From positions 16,206 to 21,858 of the forward strand of contig DHXL01000396.1 of NCBI GenBank assembly GCA_002415335.1: a stretch of DNA of 5,653 nucleotides, read 5' to 3'. The notes beneath the pieces were generated by a model that had not been told where the DNA came from, made no database searches, and saw only the letters and a list, made by a program, of their open reading frames with translations. Both the position numbers and the translations under genes were made by a program. This DNA comes from Oxalobacteraceae bacterium UBA5157. GTDB taxonomy: Bacteria > Pseudomonadota > Gammaproteobacteria > Burkholderiales > Burkholderiaceae_D. Below, in pieces: positions 1 to 4,691 of this stretch (positions within the stretch are counted from its first letter, which is position 1; every line of letters starts with the position of its first letter).

Positions 1-690
1 CCAACTCCCACGCCAACTCCGGTCGTCGTTCCGATCGCCACCGTGGATGGAATTTACAACGGTACGACGGATACCAATCGGGCAATCACTGCGTTGATTC
101 TTGCCGACAATTCCTACTACGTCATGTATTCGAAACCGAGTGATCCGACCTCCTTCGATGGTGTCGCGTTTGGTTCAGGAACTTCATCGAATGGGATTTT
201 TTCCTCGGACAGCTTCAAGGACATTAATCTGAACGGCGCGATCTCGACCGGTACGCTGGCAGGCACCTATGATTCAAAGAAAACGTTTACTGGAACGCTG
301 ACCTACACCAGCAATACGGTCGTCACGTTCAGCAGCAACTACAGTGATGCGTATACAACTACGCCCACCCTGACGACACTGGCGGGGACGTATACCGGAA
401 CCTTGGCGGCGGAAGGGCTGTCGGAGACCGGGATCATTCTAACCATCTTGGCCGATGGCACGATGTCCGGGCAAATCAGTTGCGGTTGCCAAATTGACGC
501 GACCATCACGCCTCTCGCGAGTGGCAACGCATATGGAGTTCGCCTCACCTTCACCGGCGGAGACCATCCGCTGCACGATCAAACGTTTACCGGCAGTGCC
601 TACTTCGATGCCTTGACCAAGCGATTCATCATAGTCGGCTTGCTGGATGCAAGCAAGGCGCCTGCGATCTTCGTCGGTACGAAGCCATAG
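1..690 (+). CDS. Secreted/lipoprotein-type hypothetical protein, 5' truncated
   Basis: The reading frame is open from the first base, so the true start and any signal peptide lie upstream; the GTG at 43 is not a convincing start. About 229 residues are visible. They begin with a Pro-Thr repeat (PTPTPTP, residues 1-7), typical of the flexible linker that follows a lipoprotein signal peptide. The rest is rich in Gly, Thr and Ser and looks like beta-strand. The motif DGIYNGT (16-22) is echoed by LAGTYTGT (127-134), suggesting two similar halves. A Cys pair in SCGC (161 and 163) sits in the second half after an ADGTMSG stretch. This layout resembles small Burkholderiales lipoproteins of unknown function, which I recall only as a general pattern. 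Codon use looks more AT-rich than in the genes to the right. It converges on the YecA-family gene. No function can be assigned, and cell-envelope location is inferred. Confidence 0.7.
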   Translation, partial: PTPTPTPVVVPIATVDGIYNGTTDTNRAITALILADNSYYVMYSKPSDPTSFDGVAFGSGTSSNGIFSSDSFKDINLNGAISTGTLAGTYDSKKTFTGTLTYTSNTVVTFSSNYSDAYTTTPTLTTLAGTYTGTLAAEGLSETGIILTILADGTMSGQISCGCQIDATITPLASGNAYGVRLTFTGGDHPLHDQTFTGSAYFDALTKRFIIVGLLDASKAPAIFVGTKP

Positions 691-711
691 GGCAATTCAA
701 ACGCGTTCAGT

Positions 712-746
712 CGACATGCCGTGAGCAGACGCCTCCGGGCATGTCG
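712..746. terminator. Inverted repeat between convergent genes, possible bidirectional terminator
   Basis: Two perfect 9-base arms, CGACATGCC (712-720) and GGCATGTCG (738-746), flank a 17-base loop. The repeat lies between the stop of the left gene (690) and the stop of the YecA-family gene (788), where a shared terminator is expected. There is no clean T-run on either side, only a T-rich GGCTTTCATTTCC after the right arm. Intrinsic termination is therefore unproven, and the repeat could instead be a protein-binding or REP-like element. Confidence 0.4.
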
Positions 747-787
747 GATATGGCTTTCATTTCCAGCACGCAATCGGCCGTTGTTGC

Positions 788-1492
788 TCAATGCAGAGTT
801 GGCTCCGGCTCAGCCCCGCAACACTTCTTGAATTTTTTGCCGCTGCCGCAGGGGCAATCGTCGTTGCGCCCGACCTTCGGCGCTTCACGCTTGAACGTGG
901 CGACTGATGATTTGCGCAGCGGTTGCCAGTAGCGGTATATCTCGGCAATATTCGCCTCGATTTCGATCGCCAGCTTGTGGCGCAGGACCGGCGTGTCAAC
1001 CAAGGCCATTTCCTCCTCCTCGATCTCGTCAGCACCGAGCAGGTAAATCGGCCGCATCATCGGCTCGAGGTTGGACTCCCAGATCGGCGCCCACGCTTCC
1101 GCGCGCAGGTTGACGCCTTCCCAGAAACCCCAGGCCCAGGCTTCGCCGTCGATCAAGGTCTTGCCTTCCGATTCGTGTTCGCAATACAGCGGCTCGAACT
1201 CTTTTGGCGCGACTTCCAGCGTTATCACGATTTCGTTCATGAAGCGCACGATCAGGTTGACGATGCGTTCGAATTCCTTTTCATTCTTGAACTGGGGGCC
1301 TTTGTCGCTGTCGCCGCCCCAGATGCGCGGCAGCCATTCGGTCATCGGGACGATTTCCGGTCCGACCGCGATGGCGGTCAGATAGCCGTGCAGCGAATCC
1401 ATGGTCATCGCATCGTCGGGACACTTGTCGGACAGCAGGAATTTGTCGAGGTCGTTGAATTCTTTGTCGGAGATCGGTTGGTCGAGTTGCAT
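788..1492 (-). CDS. YecA/UPF0149-family protein with C-terminal SEC-C zinc motif
   Basis: Encodes 234 residues, close to the roughly 220 of E. coli YecA. The N-terminal and middle part (about 5-195) matches the UPF0149/YecA pattern: an acidic LDKFLLSD segment (15-22), MDSLHGYLTAIAVGP (31-45), EWLPRIWGG (52-60) and Trp-rich WAWGFWEGV (119-127). The C-terminus (207-225) is a SEC-C motif, VGRNDDCPCGSGKKFKKCC, with zinc-ligand positions Cys213, Cys215, Cys224 and Cys225 (CxC...CC). The same motif ends SecA, where it binds Zn and helps contact SecB and ribosomes. The role of YecA-like proteins is poorly defined, so an accessory role at ribosomes or nascent chains is only plausible. The Met at 1492 was chosen because family similarity begins there; the frame stays open upstream only as antisense to srkA. 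No clear Shine-Dalgarno precedes it. It is divergent from srkA. Confidence 0.9.
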   Translation of the reverse strand: MQLDQPISDKEFNDLDKFLLSDKCPDDAMTMDSLHGYLTAIAVGPEIVPMTEWLPRIWGGDSDKGPQFKNEKEFERIVNLIVRFMNEIVITLEVAPKEFEPLYCEHESEGKTLIDGEAWAWGFWEGVNLRAEAWAPIWESNLEPMMRPIYLLGADEIEEEEMALVDTPVLRHKLAIEIEANIAEIYRYWQPLRKSSVATFKREAPKVGRNDDCPCGSGKKFKKCCGAEPEPTLH

Positions 1493-1529
1493 GGATGGCG
1501 TCGGGAAAATTAAGGGCGAAGAAGCCCGT

Positions 1530-1535
1530 AGTGTA
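1530..1535 (-). promoter_or_regulatory. Candidate -10 element for the YecA-family gene
   Basis: Read on the minus strand this is TACACT, four of six matches to TATAAT, within GCTACACTA. It would start transcription near 1523, giving a leader of about 30 bases. I see no good -35 at the usual spacing, so the call is tentative. Confidence 0.3.
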
Positions 1536-1544
1536 GCGCGTTGT

Positions 1545-1584
1545 GCGCCCGTTGCGGCATCCAATGCGTTGGCAAAACGGGCGC
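1545..1584. repeat. Dyad in the divergent promoter region
   Basis: Perfect 9-base arms GCGCCCGTT (1545-1553) and AACGGGCGC (1576-1584) are separated by 22 bases. Nested in the spacer is a small CCAA-TGCG-TTGG palindrome (1561-1572). The position between two divergent candidate -10 elements suits an operator, but GC-rich sequence makes such dyads fairly common. Confidence 0.35.
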
Positions 1585-1597
1585 GCCGCCAGCCCGT

Positions 1598-1603
1598 TAC
1601 AAT
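1598..1603 (+). promoter_or_regulatory. Candidate -10 element for srkA, possibly leaderless
   Basis: TACAAT matches five of six bases of the sigma70 -10 consensus. The expected start of transcription, about seven bases further, falls on or next to the A of the srkA ATG (1610). No Shine-Dalgarno is visible upstream, which fits a leaderless mRNA. TTGGCA (1569-1574) resembles a -35 box, but the 23-base spacing is too long for a standard promoter. Confidence 0.4.
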
Positions 1604-1609
1604 GGCACC

Positions 1610-2599
1610 ATGAATACAATTACCAGCTCCTTTTCGACCCTGACGCCGGATACCGTCCTCGATGCACTCGATAGCGTGGGCCTGCGCGGCGACGGCCGAC
1701 TGCTGGCGCTGAACAGCTATGAAAATCGCGTGTACCAGGTCGGCATGGAAGACGGACCGCCGCTGGTGGCGAAGTTTTACCGGCCCCAGCGCTGGAGCGA
1801 CGCCGCGATCCTGGAAGAGCATGGCTTCGTGCACGAGCTGGTGGAGCGCGAGATTCCGGTGGTGCCGGCGCTGGCGCTGACCGACGGCAAGACCTTGCAT
1901 CAATTCGACGGCTTCCGGTTTGCGGTGTTTGCCAAGCACGGCGGCCGTGCGCCCGAACTCGAGGACCGCGCCACGCTGGAGTGGATGGGGCGCTTCATCG
2001 GCCGCATTCATGCGATCGGCGCGCTGGCGCCATTCCGCGAGCGGCCCACGCTCGATATCGTCACTTTCGGCGAAGAGCCGCGCGACTTCCTGCTGGCGCA
2101 TGGTTTTGTGCCGGACGATTTGCTGTCGGCTTACCGCAGCGTGGTGGCGCAGGCTCTGGACGGCGTGCGGCGTTGCTTCGAACGGGCCGGCGCCGTGGCG
2201 ACGCTGCGCTTGCATGGTGATTGTCATTCCGGCAATGTGCTATGGACCGATGCCGGGCCGCATTTTGTCGATTTCGACGATAGCCGCATGGGGCCGGCGG
2301 TGCAGGATTTGTGGATGCTGCTGTCGGGTGAACGGGCCGACATGGTGCGCCAACTGTCCGATCTGCTCGCCGGTTACGAGGATTTTTACGATTTCGATCC
2401 GCGCGAATTGCATTTGATTGAGGCCTTGCGCACTCTGCGCCTGATTCATTATGCGGCGTGGCTGGCGCGGCGCTGGGACGATCCGGCTTTTCCGGCGGCG
2501 TTCCCATGGTTTAACACGCAGCGCTACTGGCAGGATCGTATCCTCGAATTGCGCGAGCAGGTGGCCTTGATGGATGAGCCGCCCTTATGGTCGTCCTGA
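1610..2599 (+). CDS. srkA: SrkA (YihE/RdoA) stress-response serine/threonine protein kinase
   Basis: Encodes 329 residues, against 328 for E. coli SrkA, with the family's motifs in order. The N-lobe has NSYENRVYQV (35-44) and the ATP-binding lysine in VAKFYRP (Lys55), followed by ILEEHGF (67-73). The catalytic loop is LHGDCHSGN (201-209), with catalytic Asp204 and Asn209. The metal-binding motif is VDFDD (220-224), followed by GPAVQDLWMLL (228-238). The C-terminal WLARRWDDPAFP (284-295) and EPPL (323-326) are also characteristic. SrkA is a cytosolic kinase related to choline/aminoglycoside kinases. In enterobacteria it is tied to the Cpx envelope-stress response and to protection from stress-induced death. 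The ATG at 1610 was chosen because family similarity starts about 10-15 residues later and the length then fits; a longer frame from TTG 1541 lacks support. It stands alone between a divergent gene and the mtnP-arsM-arsS group, 65 bases upstream of the latter. Confidence 0.95.
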   Translation: MNTITSSFSTLTPDTVLDALDSVGLRGDGRLLALNSYENRVYQVGMEDGPPLVAKFYRPQRWSDAAILEEHGFVHELVEREIPVVPALALTDGKTLHQFDGFRFAVFAKHGGRAPELEDRATLEWMGRFIGRIHAIGALAPFRERPTLDIVTFGEEPRDFLLAHGFVPDDLLSAYRSVVAQALDGVRRCFERAGAVATLRLHGDCHSGNVLWTDAGPHFVDFDDSRMGPAVQDLWMLLSGERADMVRQLSDLLAGYEDFYDFDPRELHLIEALRTLRLIHYAAWLARRWDDPAFPAAFPWFNTQRYWQDRILELREQVALMDEPPLWSS

Positions 2600-2603
2600 T
2601 GCC

Positions 2604-2612
2604 TGGTGTAAT
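2604..2612 (+). promoter_or_regulatory. Candidate extended -10 promoter for mtnP-arsM-arsS
   Basis: TGGTGTAAT has the TG-n of an extended -10 element followed by TGTAAT, five of six matches to TATAAT. It begins five bases after the srkA stop. Transcription would start near 2619, giving a leader of about 45 bases before mtnP. No good -35 is present, which extended -10 promoters can tolerate. It suggests that the arsenic genes need not depend on srkA transcription. Confidence 0.35.
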
Positions 2613-2664
2613 GTTTCGCGCGCTGCCACGACCAATGAGCAATTCCTCACTTCGCTAAGACATC

Positions 2665-3537
2665 ATGGAAAAAATCCGTTTCGGCATTATCGGTGGCAGC
2701 GGCCTGTACAAAATGGACGTCCTGCAAGACATCCGCGAAGTGAACATCACGACGCCTTTCGGTGCGCCGTCCGACGCCGTCGTGACCGGCACGCTGGACG
2801 GCGTGCGCGTCGCGTTCCTCGCGCGTCACGGTCGCAACCACTCGCTGCTGCCGGGCGAAGTGCCATTCCGCGCGAACATCTGGGCCATGAAATCGCTCGG
2901 CGTGGATTACCTGCTGTCGGTGTCCGCGGTCGGGTCGCTGAAGGAGCAACTGGCGCCGCGCGACATGGTCCTGCCCGATCAGTTCATCGACTTGACCAGG
3001 CAACGCAGCGGCACGTTCTTCGGCGCCGGCGCGGTTGCGCACATCGGTTTTTCGCAACCGGTCTGCAGCGCATTGAGCGAGCTCGTGGCACGCGCCTTTG
3101 ATGATTGCAGTTTGCCGGATGCGACGCTGCATCGCGGCGGAATCTATGTGTGCGTGGAGGGCCCGGCGTTTTCCACTCTGGCGGAATCGCAGTTGTACCG
3201 CTCGTGGGGCGCGTCGGTGATCGGCATGACGAATATGCCGGAAGCGCGGCTGGCGCGCGAAGCGGAAATCGCCTATGCGACGCTGGCGCTGGTCACCGAT
3301 TTCGATTGCTGGCATCCCGATCATGCGGCGGTCACCGCCGAGATGGCGATCGGTAATCTGATGCACAATGCGGTCAATGCGCAAGCCCTGCTGCGTGCTT
3401 GCATCAAGCGGCTCGCGGCCGATCCGCCGCAGTCGGCCGCGCACAGCGCGCTGCGCTATTCACTGGTGACGCAACCGTCGGCGATGCCGGCCGCGACGCG
3501 CGAGAATCTGGCGCCGCTGCTGAGCAAATATATTTAA
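2665..3537 (+). CDS. mtnP: S-methyl-5'-thioadenosine phosphorylase (MTAP/MtnP) homologue
   Basis: Encodes 290 residues, the usual size for trimeric MTAP of the PNP/MTAP family. The reaction is phosphorolysis of 5'-methylthioadenosine to adenine and 5-methylthioribose-1-phosphate. Visible motifs are the phosphate loop GGSGLY (10-15), ARHGRNH (53-59, Arg54-His55 at the phosphate/ribose site), SAVGSL (87-92), CVEGPAFST (163-171), IGMTNMPEARLARE (186-199) and VTDFDCWH (210-217). The aspartates in TDFD (212 and 214) mark preference for 6-aminopurines (adenine) over guanine or hypoxanthine. Leu172 stands where relatives I recall usually have Arg (STRAES). The ATG at 2665 begins immediately before the conserved strand; only a weak TAAGA precedes it. 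No other methionine-salvage gene is in view. Instead arsM follows after 26 bases and then arsS, which suggests a role on 5'-arsenoadenosine or on adenosyl by-products. A housekeeping MTA phosphorylase remains possible. Confidence 0.92.
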   Translation: MEKIRFGIIGGSGLYKMDVLQDIREVNITTPFGAPSDAVVTGTLDGVRVAFLARHGRNHSLLPGEVPFRANIWAMKSLGVDYLLSVSAVGSLKEQLAPRDMVLPDQFIDLTRQRSGTFFGAGAVAHIGFSQPVCSALSELVARAFDDCSLPDATLHRGGIYVCVEGPAFSTLAESQLYRSWGASVIGMTNMPEARLAREAEIAYATLALVTDFDCWHPDHAAVTAEMAIGNLMHNAVNAQALLRACIKRLAADPPQSAAHSALRYSLVTQPSAMPAATRENLAPLLSKYI

Positions 3538-3551
3538 TCGATTTTCGAAAC

Positions 3552-3557
3552 GAGGAA
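3552..3557 (+). promoter_or_regulatory. Strong ribosome binding site for arsM
   Basis: GAGGAA lies six bases before the ATG at 3564. It fixes that start against the longer open frame beginning at 3399 inside mtnP. It is the clearest Shine-Dalgarno in the window. Confidence 0.75.
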
Positions 3558-3563
3558 CACAAC

Positions 3564-4682
3564 ATGGATATCAACACTACCGTGCTGGAACGCTATTCGG
3601 CCGGCGCCAAGGAGCGCCAGGCAGCGCTGTGCTGTCCGGTCGATTACGCGAGCGAACTGCTGGCGATACTGCCGCAGGAAATCATCGAAAAGGACTACGG
3701 CTGCGGCGATCCTTCGCGCTATGTGAGGGCGGGCGATATCGTGCTCGACCTCGGCAGCGGCGGAGGGAAGATTTGCTACATGGCGGCGCAACTGGTCGGG
3801 CCGCACGGGCAGGTGATCGGCGTCGACATGAACGACGACATGCTGGCCCTGGCGCGCAAATATCAACCTCAGATGGCGCAGATATTCGGCGGCGAGCGCG
3901 TGCGTTTCGTCAAGGGCGAGATCCAGGATCTGGCGCTCGATGTCGCGGCGCTGGACCGTCACCTGGCCGAACATCCGGTGTGCGATGCGGCCGGCCTGGC
4001 GCAACTGCGGAACTGGAAGGACCGGCAGCGTAGCGCGCAGCCGTTGATTGCCAACGGTTCGGTCGATCTGGTCATTTCGAACTGCGTGCTGAACCTGGTG
4101 CGCGACGATGAAAAGCGCCAGCTGGTACAAGAAATTTTCCGGGTGCTGAAGCCGGGTGGACGGGTCGCCATTTCCGATATCGTCTCCGATGAAGTCGTGC
4201 CGGCCCATCTGAAGGCCGATCCGGCGCTGTGGAGCGGCTGCATTTCCGGCGCGTTCGGCGAGCAGGAGTTCCTGCAAGCTTTCATCGATGCCGGTTTTAC
4301 GGCAGTCAAGCTCGACAAGTGGGATGCGCAGCCCTGGCAGGTGGTGGAGGGAATCGAATTCCGCTCGGTGACCTTGCTGGCGTCAAAAGGCCACGGCAAG
4401 GAATGCATCGATCGCGGCCATGCGGTGATTTACCGCGGCCCATTCGCCGAAGTGCGCGACGAAGAGGGTCATGTGTTTCCGCGCGGCGAACGGATGGCCG
4501 TGTGCGAGCGCACTTTCCGTTTCCTCACTGAAGGTCCGCATCAGGACAGCTTCATCGGCATCACGCCTGCGGTGTTGAGCGAGCCGCGAACCTGGTGTGC
4601 GCCGCCCAACACGCGCAGACCGGCGGCGGTGACTAAAGGCGCCTTGCACGGGTCCGCGTGCGGCGAAGCGAAGTGCTGTTAG
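3564..4682 (+). CDS. arsM: Arsenosugar-type arsenite methyltransferase ArsM
   Basis: Encodes 372 residues. ArsM enzymes transfer methyl groups from SAM to thiol-bound As(III), giving mono- and dimethylarsenicals in the cytosol. The class I methyltransferase fold shows motif I LDLGSGGGK (61-69), GVDMNDDML (86-94), VDLVISNCVLNLV (167-179) and RVLKPGGRVAISDI (193-206). Cysteines match the arsenic-binding set of ArsM: Cys23-Cys24, Cys47 in DYGCGDPS, Cys174 in SNCVLNL and Cys226 in GCISGA. Two features place it in the arsenosugar subgroup. One is an insert of about 40 residues (121-164) between the third strand and VDLVISNC. The other is a C-terminal extension (about 280-372) with HAVIYRGPF, WCAPPNTRRPAAVTKGA and a Cys-rich end HGSACGEAKCC (Cys366, Cys371, Cys372). 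The start is set by the GAGGAA ribosome site. It is 26 bases after mtnP and 9 bases before arsS, so an operon is very likely. Confidence 0.95.
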   Translation: MDINTTVLERYSAGAKERQAALCCPVDYASELLAILPQEIIEKDYGCGDPSRYVRAGDIVLDLGSGGGKICYMAAQLVGPHGQVIGVDMNDDMLALARKYQPQMAQIFGGERVRFVKGEIQDLALDVAALDRHLAEHPVCDAAGLAQLRNWKDRQRSAQPLIANGSVDLVISNCVLNLVRDDEKRQLVQEIFRVLKPGGRVAISDIVSDEVVPAHLKADPALWSGCISGAFGEQEFLQAFIDAGFTAVKLDKWDAQPWQVVEGIEFRSVTLLASKGHGKECIDRGHAVIYRGPFAEVRDEEGHVFPRGERMAVCERTFRFLTEGPHQDSFIGITPAVLSEPRTWCAPPNTRRPAAVTKGALHGSACGEAKCC

Positions 4683-4685
4683 GAA
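4681..4685 (+). promoter_or_regulatory. arsS ribosome binding site overlapping the arsM stop
   Basis: AGGAA overlaps the last two bases of the arsM TAG stop and lies six bases before the arsS ATG. Ribosomes ending arsM would be placed directly for arsS, which suggests translational coupling. Confidence 0.65.
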
Positions 4686-4691
4686 TTGATC

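Noticed and set aside
1541..1609. Longer srkA from TTG 1541
   Set aside because: The extra 23 residues have no family similarity and would overlap the dyad and the -10 element; the length from 1610 matches SrkA.
1602..1613. Four-codon upstream ORF (Met-Ala-Pro-stop) overlapping the srkA start as ATGA
   Set aside because: It has no ribosome site and begins within the candidate -10 element, so it would probably not be transcribed.
1493..2227. Upstream continuation of the YecA-family reading frame on the minus strand (to 2227)
   Set aside because: It runs antisense through the well-supported srkA gene, is rich in Arg, Ala and His as expected of a shadow frame, and adds far more than the family's length.
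2647..3444. Long minus-strand frame opposite mtnP
   Set aside because: An Arg-rich shadow with no recognisable domain, opposite a gene with all MTAP motifs.
3543..3550. TTTCGAAA palindrome between mtnP and arsM as an operator or terminator
   Set aside because: Eight bases only, no loop or T-run, and directly before the arsM ribosome site; it is too short to support a claim.
3399..3563. Longer arsM starting inside mtnP
   Set aside because: The GAGGAA site six bases before 3564 and the start of ArsM similarity both favour the shorter form.
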